This document shows positions 9,621 through 18,760 of a stretch of 64,000 nucleotides of DNA, piece by piece. Origin of the DNA: Shewanella aestuarii. GTDB taxonomy: Bacteria; Pseudomonadota; Gammaproteobacteria; Enterobacterales; Shewanellaceae. The notes under the pieces were generated by a model. The model saw only the letters and a program-made list of their open reading frames with translations, had not been told where the DNA came from and made no database searches. Location: assembly GCF_011765625.1 (NCBI RefSeq), contig NZ_CP050313.1, forward strand, positions 2,538,501 to 2,602,500, in the 5' to 3' direction. The position numbers and the translations under genes are program-made. Every line of letters starts with the position of its first letter. Position 1 is the stretch's first letter.

Positions 9621-10508
9621 ATGGCAGAACTTTATTTAAAGTATGAATTTTGGATTGCTGCATTTCAGCTAACCTTGGCAATGTTTGGAATGGGAGCGAC
9701 ATTAACACCTAAAGATTTTCGTGATGTACTAACCGAGCCGCGGGCATTTTCAATTGGCACAATAATACAACTATTAGTAGTACCTTTAATTGCCTTTATT
9801 TTCATTAAAGCATTAAATTTACACAGCGGTTTAGCGGTGGGTATCGCACTCATTGCTGCGGTGCCAGGTGGTACGGTTTCTAATGTTTTCACATACTTTG
9901 CTCGCGGAAACTCTGCGTTATCAATTAGCCTTACCTCTATCACTACCGTGCTATGTCTTCTATTAACCCCCTTGATACTTTCTCTTTTAATCAGTAAGTT
10001 TTTACCCGCTGATTTTACGATGCCTCACGCGAAAATGATTAAAGATATCGCACTGACCTTACTGGTACCGCTAATATTAGGTATGGTTTTTTTACGTTTT
10101 TTTCCCACAATAGCTTCAAGTATTTCTAAATGGTGCATCCGCGGTTCATTAATAGGCATTGTGCTGATCGTAATTGGATCTTATATCAATGGGCGTTTGA
10201 ACATGTCAGCTTTTGGTTATCAAAATATGGCATATATCCTGCTGTTTTTAATAGCATTAGTCTTCATTAATCAAAAGTTACCAAAGTTATTAGGCTTATC
10301 TTATGCTGATGCGACTGCAATTGAGTTTGAAGTAGTTTTTCGAAATATCAACCTTGGCATACTTCTTAATGCTTCTATTTTTCCTGCTGCCGTAGCTGAA
10401 ACAGCACAGTTAGGCAATATCGTTCTATTATCACTGCTTTTATTTGGCTTTGCAGAGATGTTTATTGCCGCACCATTGATCTGGTTAAAACGACGAAATA
10501 AAAATTAG
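9621..10508 (+). CDS. Bile acid:sodium symporter (BASS) family transporter
   Basis: The 295-residue protein is almost entirely hydrophobic, with nine or ten predicted membrane segments, and matches the BASS/SBF family. The family's conserved early segments (MFGMGATLTPKDF, and VPGGTVSNVFTYFARGN with its sodium-site residues) and the later IEFEVVFRNINLG segment are clear. Such proteins import organic anions with sodium: bile acids, pantothenate, pyruvate or other keto acids. Placed between two enolase-superfamily genes, it probably takes up the acid that these enzymes act on. The ATG follows AGGGAAAATC. The gap to the next gene is only 15 bases, so the two are co-transcribed. Confidence 0.88.
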   Translation: MAELYLKYEFWIAAFQLTLAMFGMGATLTPKDFRDVLTEPRAFSIGTIIQLLVVPLIAFIFIKALNLHSGLAVGIALIAAVPGGTVSNVFTYFARGNSALSISLTSITTVLCLLLTPLILSLLISKFLPADFTMPHAKMIKDIALTLLVPLILGMVFLRFFPTIASSISKWCIRGSLIGIVLIVIGSYINGRLNMSAFGYQNMAYILLFLIALVFINQKLPKLLGLSYADATAIEFEVVFRNINLGILLNASIFPAAVAETAQLGNIVLLSLLLFGFAEMFIAAPLIWLKRRNKN

Positions 10509-10523
10509 AAAGAGATTTATCTT

Positions 10524-11633
10524 ATGAAAATTACCGATGTAACAGTGACCTTATTTAAATGGGATAATATCCCAATGAAAAGCTACGACCACTCAGTTAA
10601 GGCTGTTTCAAGTAGTAGTGATTTAGGCTTGGTCAGAATACACACAGATGAAGGTGTGGAAGGTCATGCTTTACTGGGATTGTGTGTTCACCCAGCCAGT
10701 CTTGAAGCGCCCTATATTATCAAGTTTTTAAAACCAATTCTGATTGGGCAAAATCCGTTAGATCGGGCTCGTCTATTTGAAAAAATGTCCAATATGCGGG
10801 CACAGGTGAGTACTTTGGCAGTTTGCGCCATGGATGTGGCATTATGGGATCTAGCAGGAAAAATTAGCGGATTACCCATTCATGCTCTCATGGGAACCTA
10901 TCGAAATAAAATCCCTGTTTATGCAAGCTCAGAACAACATGACAGTATCGAAGGATATGTAGAGCAAGCCCTTGCAGTCAAAGAGCGTGGGTTACATGGA
11001 TACAAGCTTCACCCGAGTCAGCGTTGGCGAGAAGACATAGCCGCTTGTGAAGCAGTTCGCAAAGCGGTTGGTGATGACTTTAATTTGATGCTGGATTCAC
11101 GTTCAGCATACGACTTAGGCGAAGCGGTTAAAGTGGGTCATGCGATACATGACTTAGGTTTTTTATGGTACGAAGATCCGCTACCAACAACAGACATCTA
11201 CAATTATTCAAAACTGAGAGAAAAAATGGATATTCCGGTGATGGCAACCGAATTTCCTTGTGGTTGGTTAGATGACTATGCACCTTGGATTATGAACAAA
11301 GCCACTGACATGTTACGTGGTGATGTAATGATTAAAGGTGGCATTACTTCCATGCTTAAAATTGCACACTTAGCAGAAGCATTTGCCATGAAGCTTGAAA
11401 TTCATCATGGTGGAAATTCATTAAATGATGTCGCTAATTTACATATCCAAATGGCGATACCCAATACCAGTTTTATGGAGGTTTTATTACCACATGAAGC
11501 CTGGTGGCATGGTTTGGTAGAAGAAATTAAAATTGATAATGAAGGTTTTGTTCATGCACCAACAAAACCAGGCTTAGGATATGAAGTTGATTTAGCACTG
11601 GTGGAGCGCAAAAAAATCGCAGTGCTGCGCTAA
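10524..11633 (+). CDS. Mandelate racemase/muconate lactonizing enzyme family protein
   Basis: A complete 369-residue enolase-superfamily member with the N-terminal capping domain and C-terminal barrel. The second barrel strand carries YKLHP, so one catalytic lysine of the usual KxK is present with His in the other place. Metal ligands are visible at MLDSRS, WYEDPLP and ATEFPCG, and an EIHHGGNS stretch supplies the histidine on the opposite face. This pattern is that of an acid-sugar dehydratase or racemase, but the substrate is not deducible. It lies 15 bases after the BASS transporter gene, preceded by AGAGAT, and is the last gene of the island. The neighbouring enzyme at 8276 is a different subgroup, not a recent duplicate. 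Confidence 0.88.
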   Translation: MKITDVTVTLFKWDNIPMKSYDHSVKAVSSSSDLGLVRIHTDEGVEGHALLGLCVHPASLEAPYIIKFLKPILIGQNPLDRARLFEKMSNMRAQVSTLAVCAMDVALWDLAGKISGLPIHALMGTYRNKIPVYASSEQHDSIEGYVEQALAVKERGLHGYKLHPSQRWREDIAACEAVRKAVGDDFNLMLDSRSAYDLGEAVKVGHAIHDLGFLWYEDPLPTTDIYNYSKLREKMDIPVMATEFPCGWLDDYAPWIMNKATDMLRGDVMIKGGITSMLKIAHLAEAFAMKLEIHHGGNSLNDVANLHIQMAIPNTSFMEVLLPHEAWWHGLVEEIKIDNEGFVHAPTKPGLGYEVDLALVERKKIAVLR

Positions 11634-11656
11634 CATATGTAAGATAAAGATAAAAT

Positions 11657-11738
11657 ATAACTGAACCAGCAGTTATTTTGGACATAGTTTTGGTTATGAC
11701 CAAAAAATGTGGCGATTGATCACTTACGTGGCTAAGAT
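11657..11738 (+). repeat. Degenerate partial copy of the RsbQ-like gene 5' region
   Basis: This stretch repeats the 11911-11996 coding segment of the next gene with scattered changes: shared blocks include CCAGCAGTTATTTTGG, TTTTGGTT, TGACCAAAA and ATGTGGCGAT. Substitutions and small indels break the frame, so it is not translated as such. It looks like the left remnant of a duplication or of a replaced allele. Confidence 0.75.
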
Positions 11739-11865
11739 AAAATTAAATCAAGCTGAGTACATTTTAAATACTATAATATAATTAAATATTGTTGAATTGG
11801 GTGTTAATCTAGATAGCTACAAGTAAATTTATCAGAGCTTGAATCACTCGATTAAGGACTAGTTA

Positions 11866-12669
11866 TTGAATAATGTATCAGAAAGAAATAACGTTAAAGT
11901 TTTCGGAAATAAAACTGCACCAGCAGTTATTTTGGCACATGGTTTTGGTTGTGACCAAAACATGTGGCGATTTATCGCACCAGAGCTTGCGCTTAAGTAT
12001 CAGGTAGTAATCTTTGATTATGTTGGCTCTGGCAATTCATCATTAGGCGACTACACGAAAGAAAAGTACGAAAAATTAGATGGTTATGCTCAGGATATTA
12101 TAGATGTAATATGTGAGTTAAACTTAACTGATGTAACGATTATTGGTCATTCCGTAAGTGCTATTATTGCGTCAATAGCGTATATAAAATACCCCCAAAT
12201 TATCAGCAAAATCATAATGGTCTGCCCATCACCTTGTTTTCTCAATTTTCCTCCAGACTACCAAGGAGGCTTTGAAAAAAGTGACTTAGAAGAATTGATT
12301 CAATTGATGGATAAAAATTACATTGGTTGGGCTAATTACCTTGCACCACTAGTGATGGGTACCTCACAACCACAAGAGTTAATCAGCGAATTATCTGGTA
12401 GTTTCTGTAGCACTGACCCTTTAGTTGCAAAAACATTTGCTAAAGCAACATTTTTTTCAGATTACCGACATATTTTACCTGAGATAATTTGCCGAGTATT
12501 AATTATCCAAAGTTCATTAGATTCATTAGCCAGTATCAAAGTTGGTCACTATATGTCAGAGAAAATCCCCAACAATGATTTTATTGTTATAGATGCTGAA
12601 GGACATTGCTTACATATGACACATCATAAACAAATTATCCCTAAGATTATTGATTTTATTGAGTCTTAA
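11866..12669 (+). CDS. RsbQ-like alpha/beta hydrolase (signalling type)
   Basis: The 267-residue protein is a compact alpha/beta hydrolase of the RsbQ/KAI2/D14 type. It has the AHGFGCDQNMW oxyanion segment, the nucleophile serine in GHSVS, an aspartate in QSSLDSLAS and a histidine in AEGHCLHMTH. RsbQ in Bacillus works with the PAS phosphatase RsbP to sense energy stress, and plant relatives are hormone receptors, so a receptor role is more likely than metabolism. The start is TTG at 11866, which gives the normal N-terminus. It ends five bases before a PAS-GGDEF gene, implying co-translation and a joint pathway. Confidence 0.85.
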   Translation: MNNVSERNNVKVFGNKTAPAVILAHGFGCDQNMWRFIAPELALKYQVVIFDYVGSGNSSLGDYTKEKYEKLDGYAQDIIDVICELNLTDVTIIGHSVSAIIASIAYIKYPQIISKIIMVCPSPCFLNFPPDYQGGFEKSDLEELIQLMDKNYIGWANYLAPLVMGTSQPQELISELSGSFCSTDPLVAKTFAKATFFSDYRHILPEIICRVLIIQSSLDSLASIKVGHYMSEKIPNNDFIVIDAEGHCLHMTHHKQIIPKIIDFIES

Positions 12670-12673
12670 TGAA

Positions 12674-13567
12674 ATGCATACAGATAAATTTGCTGATTCA
12701 AACAATTTTTATTCAGGACACATCGTTACAGATTGCAAAAGAAAGATATATTATTGCAATGACTACATTGCAGATTTAAGTTGCATAGCAAAAAATGCTA
12801 TTGTAAATACTTCAATTTCACAACATATTAGCAAAGCATCAAATATTTTTCTGGACAGTTATGTTTATCCTATTTTGATTACAGAATTCACAGTTGAAGA
12901 AATTCAAATGACCTGGATAGATAAGCATGGAAAAAAAATACCCATAGTTGCTAATATCAAATTGGGCCCAGATAGCATGACTTACTGGTCAATATATGTC
13001 TGCATTAATAGAGATAAGCTACAAAATGAGTTGTTAAATACAAACGAATACTTAGAAAAACTATCAAATGACTTGACAGTATTAGCAACCACCGACTCCT
13101 TAACAGGTTTATTAAATCGACGCGAACTAAAAAGACAAGCAGAAAAAGCAATTTATCAAGCATCTATAAACCAATCAAGTTTTGCATTGTTATTTATAGA
13201 TATTGATTTATTTAAGAAGATTAATGATAGCTTTGGTCATCAAATGGGCGACAAAGTAATTATTACACTTGCTCAAAGACTAAAAGACATGCTTAGGGAA
13301 AATGATATATTAGCAAGGATAGGTGGTGAAGAGTTTGTTTTAATACTGACTAACATAGATCCCATAAGTTCATATAAACTCGCTGAGAGATTAAGAGAAA
13401 AAGTTTCCGATTCCCCAATAAATGGTATCTCAGTTACAGTCAGCATTGGCCTGGCTGTATGTGAAGATGAAAATTTAAAAGATTTCGATAAATTATTACA
13501 GCGTGCGGACAAAGCTCTTTATGAAGCAAAAAAATCGGGGCGTAATAGAGTTTTTATCGCCAACTAA
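12674..13567 (+). CDS. PAS-GGDEF diguanylate cyclase paired with the RsbQ-like hydrolase
   Basis: The 297-residue protein has an N-terminal PAS-like sensor domain (about 10-120), a short coiled-coil linker (NELLNTNEYLEKLSNDL) and a C-terminal GGDEF domain. The active-site motif is GGEEF and a REND inhibitory-site motif lies five residues before it, so it should make c-di-GMP and be product-inhibited. The ATG at 12674 follows the hydrolase stop by four bases; a TTG at 12650 inside the hydrolase gene is a less likely start. By analogy with RsbQ-RsbP, the hydrolase may process or deliver a ligand to the PAS domain. No membrane segment is seen, so it is cytoplasmic. Confidence 0.85.
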   Translation: MHTDKFADSNNFYSGHIVTDCKRKIYYCNDYIADLSCIAKNAIVNTSISQHISKASNIFLDSYVYPILITEFTVEEIQMTWIDKHGKKIPIVANIKLGPDSMTYWSIYVCINRDKLQNELLNTNEYLEKLSNDLTVLATTDSLTGLLNRRELKRQAEKAIYQASINQSSFALLFIDIDLFKKINDSFGHQMGDKVIITLAQRLKDMLRENDILARIGGEEFVLILTNIDPISSYKLAERLREKVSDSPINGISVTVSIGLAVCEDENLKDFDKLLQRADKALYEAKKSGRNRVFIAN

Positions 13568-13747
13568 ATCATCAATAAATTTATCCATTATAAAATAATA
13601 AGAGGAAAATAATAAAAAGGTTCTAGCTAAAAATTAAAAATGCGTAGGTTAATCGTCTATTTATAATTAATTTAAATAATATGATGCATATAACACGATG
13701 TTAATCATGATTTATTTATTATCAATTTATCAGTTAAATGGTTTTTC

Positions 13748-16309
13748 TCACCTCTTGCTTTCTACTCTTATCATCTCACGCCAAGATGACATATTAAGAG
13801 GTTTTGAGAAATAATAACCTTGATAAATGTTACAGTTTTTTCGTTCCAAGTATTTTAGCTGTTTTTGAGTTTCAACACCTTCTGCAATGCTACGAACACC
13901 TAAAGCATTGGCCATGTATATGATAGCATCTACAATTACATATTGCTTATCAGTATCATCACTATCAATGTCATCTATAAAATACTTATCTATTTTTAAC
14001 TCCGATATTGGCAACTCTTTTAAGTAAGCAAGACTCGAATAACCAGTACCAAAATCATCAATCGAAAAACGGAAACCATGTTTACTTAACACATCCATAG
14101 CCTGCTTAACCAAAGAAATGTCAACAATTAAGGCCGTCTCAGTAAGTTCAAGAACTAACATCTCAGCAGGTATTTTCATTAGAGTTATCAAATCAATTAA
14201 TTTTTCTGAAAAATTATACTCTACGATTTGTTTGGCGCTAATATTAACAGAGATACTCTTGCGTAGACCTAAATGTAATAACTCTTGAATAGCCTTACAG
14301 ACATTTAATAAAACCCAATCACCAATTTTAATGATAGCATCTGTCTCCTCTGCTAATGGAATAAATTCAGCAGGGCTAACCTGTCCATAAATTTCAGACT
14401 GCCATCTAATTAGAGCCTCAAAAGAGTTTAATTCACCTTTATTAGTAAACTGTGGTTGAAACACTAACGACAACTCATCACTTTCAGTTATATTTTTTAG
14501 AATTTTATGTAGTTGGACAAAACGATCAAACTCTTCAATATCGTCTTCTAAAATATGACACAAACCCATTGGAGCTAGTTTTTTAGCTTTTGAAACAGTA
14601 TGTTCAAGAATTTGTATTATAGCTTCATAAGACTGATTAGTGACATTAATATTTGCAGCACCTAAAGAAGCAGATACAACAACACTTTTACCATTCACTT
14701 TTAATTTATAGTGCTTAGGATCCAACAAAGTAGTATGGAGTAAATTAATCCTCATTTTTGTCGATTCATTCTTAATAAATGATTTTTTTAAAAGTATTAA
14801 AAATGCTGCCCCATTATATCTATAAATACTGCAATCATTACCAATAGCTAATTTAAGGTTAGCAGCAACTTCTTTTAAGACTAAATCACCAAACTCAAAT
14901 CCAAATTGTAAATTCAACTGTGACATCTTATCAATATTCAACATAATCACATGAATATGTTTTTTTTCAATTGACGCTTGATTTAATAAATCCTTACACT
15001 CTTTTTCAAACCATTTATTGTTTTTTAACTGGGTTAAATTATCCGTAAAGGCAATATTGTAAATAGTATCTTGGGATTTTATTCTTTCAGATATATCTCG
15101 TATAACACCTATGTATTGAACCTCACCTAAAGAAGTGGTTTGAGTAATAGCGAGTTCCATCTGAAAAATATCACCATCTTTTCGCTTAGCAGATAATTGA
15201 CGACCAATATTGATTATCTTCGCAACACCGGTTGTTTGATATGATTCTAAATAATGTTGATGATTGGATGCATGAGGTTCAGGCATTAGCATTGCGATAT
15301 TCTGTCCTAGAAGTTCATTAGCCGAATACTTGAACATACTCAATACAGATTTATTAACGTGCTTTATGACTCCTTTACTACAGATTGTGATAACGGCTTC
15401 GTTGATGTTATTTAAAATATTCTCCAATCTTTCAGATCGTTCACTCTCTTTGATTAACATTTCCTTTTCTGTGGTAATATCTTCAAAAGCACCATATATA
15501 CTATCAATTTGGCCATTATTATTTACTGAAGGTTTTCCGGTAATTTTTACCCATTTTTTAACACTTTTACTATCGACGAACTCAAACACTTCTTCAAATG
15601 ATGTACCATAATTTAAAACATTTTTAAAAATTTGCTCAATTTTTGAGTGTTCATGTTCTGCGAAATATGAAATTGCACTTTTTACTGACAACTCACTATT
15701 AACTTGAATTCCATATATCTCATAGATTTGACTTGAAAAAAAATAACTCATCGTTTCGATATGATACTCCCAAGCTCCTGTTTTTGAGATAACTTCAACC
15801 TCGTTAAATAAGGATAAATGAGAATTTGTTTGATATTCAAGATGGCATTTCTGAATATGGGAGCATAAGAATTTTGAAAAAGTCTCAAATAAATTAATTT
15901 TTTTCGCAAGAAAAGTGTCAGATTCAAAATACAAAGCAACTAAAATCCCAATAGATTCATCATTTTCATTCTTTATTGATGAACCAATATAACCTTCAAC
16001 TTTTAGATCGAGCAAAGCTTTATCATTAGGAAATAATTTAGCTGTCCCCTCTGGAAAGCAGCAGACGCCTTCATTTAAAACCTTTTCACATGGTGAACCA
16101 CTTAGATTATATGTAAAATTATCTATTATATCTTGTTCATTTAGAGCGATTATTGTAGATGCTTTGCTTCCATCTCTAACACCTAAAAATAAAATATCTG
16201 CATTCAATTCTTTATTTAGATTTTGAAGTTCAGTTATTAACATTTTCTCTTGAGATTTTACGATATAGCGAAATGAAGTTTCATTAAATAATTTTTTGTA
16301 TTTAAACAT
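13748..16309 (-). CDS. GAF-PAS-PAS-GGDEF-EAL protein, probable c-di-GMP phosphodiesterase
   Basis: This soluble 853-residue protein has a GAF-like domain (about 1-160), two PAS domains (about 165-290 and 300-415), a GGDEF domain (about 420-580) and an EAL domain (about 595-845). The GGDEF site reads YNGAAF, so cyclase activity is lost; the domain may instead bind GTP. The EAL site is intact: EALIRW, NISAKQ, ELTET, DDFGTGYSSL, KIDK, EGVET and QGYYFSKP. It should therefore degrade c-di-GMP under sensory control. It is 32 bases behind the Aer-like chemoreceptor gene on the same strand and probably shares its mRNA. The coding sequence is strongly AT-rich. Confidence 0.9.
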   Translation of the reverse strand: MFKYKKLFNETSFRYIVKSQEKMLITELQNLNKELNADILFLGVRDGSKASTIIALNEQDIIDNFTYNLSGSPCEKVLNEGVCCFPEGTAKLFPNDKALLDLKVEGYIGSSIKNENDESIGILVALYFESDTFLAKKINLFETFSKFLCSHIQKCHLEYQTNSHLSLFNEVEVISKTGAWEYHIETMSYFFSSQIYEIYGIQVNSELSVKSAISYFAEHEHSKIEQIFKNVLNYGTSFEEVFEFVDSKSVKKWVKITGKPSVNNNGQIDSIYGAFEDITTEKEMLIKESERSERLENILNNINEAVITICSKGVIKHVNKSVLSMFKYSANELLGQNIAMLMPEPHASNHQHYLESYQTTGVAKIINIGRQLSAKRKDGDIFQMELAITQTTSLGEVQYIGVIRDISERIKSQDTIYNIAFTDNLTQLKNNKWFEKECKDLLNQASIEKKHIHVIMLNIDKMSQLNLQFGFEFGDLVLKEVAANLKLAIGNDCSIYRYNGAAFLILLKKSFIKNESTKMRINLLHTTLLDPKHYKLKVNGKSVVVSASLGAANINVTNQSYEAIIQILEHTVSKAKKLAPMGLCHILEDDIEEFDRFVQLHKILKNITESDELSLVFQPQFTNKGELNSFEALIRWQSEIYGQVSPAEFIPLAEETDAIIKIGDWVLLNVCKAIQELLHLGLRKSISVNISAKQIVEYNFSEKLIDLITLMKIPAEMLVLELTETALIVDISLVKQAMDVLSKHGFRFSIDDFGTGYSSLAYLKELPISELKIDKYFIDDIDSDDTDKQYVIVDAIIYMANALGVRSIAEGVETQKQLKYLERKNCNIYQGYYFSKPLNMSSWREMIRVESKR

Positions 16310-16341
16310 TTTTTATACTCAATTAATAAGTCCTTGAATTC

Positions 16342-17895
16342 TTACTGTTTAAATCGGACTACTAGTTCCTGTAATTCATCAGCAGTATTTTTAAGTTGAG
16401 TTATCGAATCTGATGTCAACTTTGTACTAGTAGCACTGTCATTTGCTAAATCAGAGATATTGACTATTTGTCGATTAATATCTTCTGCAACATGAGCTTG
16501 TTCTTCTACAGCTGTAGCCATTTGGGTGGACATTTGAGCTATTTTCTCAACTGCTTCAGAGATTCCCTTAAGCATTTCGCCACTTTCAACAACCTTACCA
16601 AGTCCATCATCTGCTGCTGTTGTGCCTTGACTGGCAGCTTCAACTGCATTTTGAGCTTTGAATATCAACTCATGCACAATCTGATAAATCTCTTGTGTTG
16701 ACTCTTGCGTTCGTTTTGCCAAAGCACGAACTTCATCTGCTACAACCGCAAAGCCCCTTCCTTGTTCACCTGCTCTTGCAGCCTCAATGGCTGCATTTAG
16801 CGCAAGTAAGTTTGTTTGATCCGCTATTTGTTCTATCGTTTGAGCCGCTTGTGCAATACAAGTTGTTTGTGAAGAGACATCACTGACTGATACTCTGATA
16901 CTTGAAACCGTATCTCTTAGTTTTTGAATGGATTGGCGCGTAACCTCTGCAACCTTATTTCCATTAATAACCAGACTGAGAGCCGTTTCCGCATTGTTGG
17001 CCGTATCGGATACATGATGTGATACTTCAGCAATAGCCGTTGTCATCTCATTCATAGCTGTTGCTACTTGAAAGGTCTCTTCCTGCTGTCTTTGTATTTC
17101 AGTACAATTTTTTAAGGTCAATTCATTTCCGCGTTCTGCGCTTATATTAACTTCTCTGGCTGCATTTTCGATACGAGTGAGAATTGTTCCTAAATGTGCA
17201 TTTAAACTTAAAATTGATACCTCAAGTAGACCAAGATCACCATGAGAATTGGTATAAGTTCTAGCAGCAAGCTCATGAGAAAAACTTGTATCCAGCATCT
17301 TCTTCAATGAATTTATTGTAGACTTAGTCTTAAAAAATACCATAGCAGCAAAAATGATAGTTCCAACAAAAAGAATAGTTTCGGAAAGCCTTTGGTGGTC
17401 ATAAATAAAAAGAGATGCTGAAGAAATAAGAATTATCAGCAAAAAAAGATGTTCGGATGCTATACGCAGTGACTTTGATGTGCTTTTGCCATTATTGATT
17501 TTTGAATATATAACTTCTGCTCTAGCTATATCTTCCCGTTTAGGGCAAGAACGAACAGATTCATAGCCAATAACCTTCCCATTTTCAGTCATCGGTGTTA
17601 CGTATGCATCTACCCAATAAAAATCACCATTTTTACACCTATTTTTCACTAGGCCCATCCATGGTTTACCAGCTTTGAGATGTGACCACATAATTTCAAA
17701 TGCAGCTGGAGGCATATCAGGATGTCTAACAATATTATGAGGCTGACCAATCAATTCGCTTTTGTCAAAACCACTGACACTAACGAAAGCTTGATTACAA
17801 TCAACGATATTTCCTTTTGTATCAGTTACTGAAATCAACTTTGTATTAGAGGGAAATTTTTTCTCATTTTTAGTTACTGGATTATTAACTTTCAT
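16342..17895 (-). CDS. Aer-like methyl-accepting chemotaxis protein with PAS domain
   Basis: The 517-residue protein starts with a PAS domain of the Aer type ([40 protein letters not shown], about 15-120). Two short hydrophobic segments near residues 143-185 form a membrane hairpin, and the C-terminus is a chemoreceptor signalling domain with the hairpin tip [19 protein letters not shown]. Aer senses redox or oxygen through FAD and controls CheA. The ATG at 17895 is preceded by GGACGAG; a GTG at 17934 would add 13 residues and is less likely. It heads an operon with the downstream GGDEF-EAL gene, linking taxis and c-di-GMP signalling. Confidence 0.88.
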   Translation of the reverse strand: MKVNNPVTKNEKKFPSNTKLISVTDTKGNIVDCNQAFVSVSGFDKSELIGQPHNIVRHPDMPPAAFEIMWSHLKAGKPWMGLVKNRCKNGDFYWVDAYVTPMTENGKVIGYESVRSCPKREDIARAEVIYSKINNGKSTSKSLRIASEHLFLLIILISSASLFIYDHQRLSETILFVGTIIFAAMVFFKTKSTINSLKKMLDTSFSHELAARTYTNSHGDLGLLEVSILSLNAHLGTILTRIENAAREVNISAERGNELTLKNCTEIQRQQEETFQVATAMNEMTTAIAEVSHHVSDTANNAETALSLVINGNKVAEVTRQSIQKLRDTVSSIRVSVSDVSSQTTCIAQAAQTIEQIADQTNLLALNAAIEAARAGEQGRGFAVVADEVRALAKRTQESTQEIYQIVHELIFKAQNAVEAASQGTTAADDGLGKVVESGEMLKGISEAVEKIAQMSTQMATAVEEQAHVAEDINRQIVNISDLANDSATSTKLTSDSITQLKNTADELQELVVRFKQ

Positions 17896-18580
17896 ACTCG
17901 TCCATAAATAGTATTCATTTGTTAGCTCAATCACTTCTGTCTAAGTGACTCGACCACGTCTTCAGACAGTTATAGAGCTCTTTTGCCATTATTTCTTTGG
18001 TCAATCTTCAATTGTTAATTTCCCAAAAGTAATTCAGGTAGTTTAATTATCAAGTTAAAACTCGCATGTTATTCAATTAGTAGCTCCTACAGGTAGTAGC
18101 CCCTGCAGGTCTTTTATCCTGCATTGGCCTAAATAATTCACTCCAGAACCATTAAAGCCATCAAAACTTTAGCAAACCATTATCAACAACTCCCTAATAT
18201 AAACTAACTATACAAAAAGAGGTAGATTTCGCAGAAAATTAACACGCGTCTTACCAACAAAAATGCAACAAATAAAAAAAAGATATAAATAAGATTAAAA
18301 TGAGTTTATTTCTCTATTTAGATTTAGATGAAAACTATTTATGTCCAGTAATGAACCCTATCCACTGCTCAAGATTGGATTTAACATTTACGCAACACCA
18401 AACTTGCTATCTTGCCTTAAAACCACGTCACAGCTCTTCATGAGTAAAAAATTCGATAATTCAACATCATTCTCTGTTGAGTCTACAAATTATGCTCTTG
18501 GGTATAACTAACTTTAATCTCAGATAACTGTACATTGGTACCACTACATTAGCCGCCGTAGCAAGTAATCACTTCTGACT
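17896..18580. other. Non-coding AT-rich gap between chemoreceptor gene and tnpB element
   Basis: No credible gene is seen here. The left end must hold the promoter of the chemoreceptor operon. The stretch contains a pair of 16-bp tandem repeats (18079-18110), and its right end borders the tnpB element. Confidence 0.5.
18079..18110. repeat. Imperfect 16-bp tandem repeat
   Basis: AGTAGCTCCTACAGGT (18079-18094) is followed directly by AGTAGCCCCTGCAGGT (18095-18110), 14 of 16 positions identical. It lies about 190 bases upstream of the chemoreceptor start and could be an operator pair or decayed repeat. Confidence 0.6.
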
Positions 18581-18582
18581 TC

Positions 18583-18760
18583 TCCCCGCCCTAAGCAGCT
18601 TCGCTGCCACAGGCGAGGGTTCTTATATAGCTACAAGAACAATTTCTAGCTCAACACGCTTTTACTAGACTGGATTGCTCCAATCCCCGTTCCAGTCGCT
18701 CCCTAGACTAACCCCGCCAGTCCGACGGTTTTTATATTCATTGCTGCATTAATATCGCGG
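18583..18760 (-). ncRNA. Candidate omega RNA at the tnpB right end
   Basis: In this family the guide RNA overlaps the 3' end of tnpB and runs through the right-end hairpin, with the guide taken from the flanking DNA. Here the minus strand after tnpB has a strong hairpin (GCAGC-GAA-GCTGC with an outer CCCTCGCC/GGGCGGGG stem) ending near 18583. The guide would then come from bases just below 18580. This is inferred from position and structure only; limits are approximate. Confidence 0.4.
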
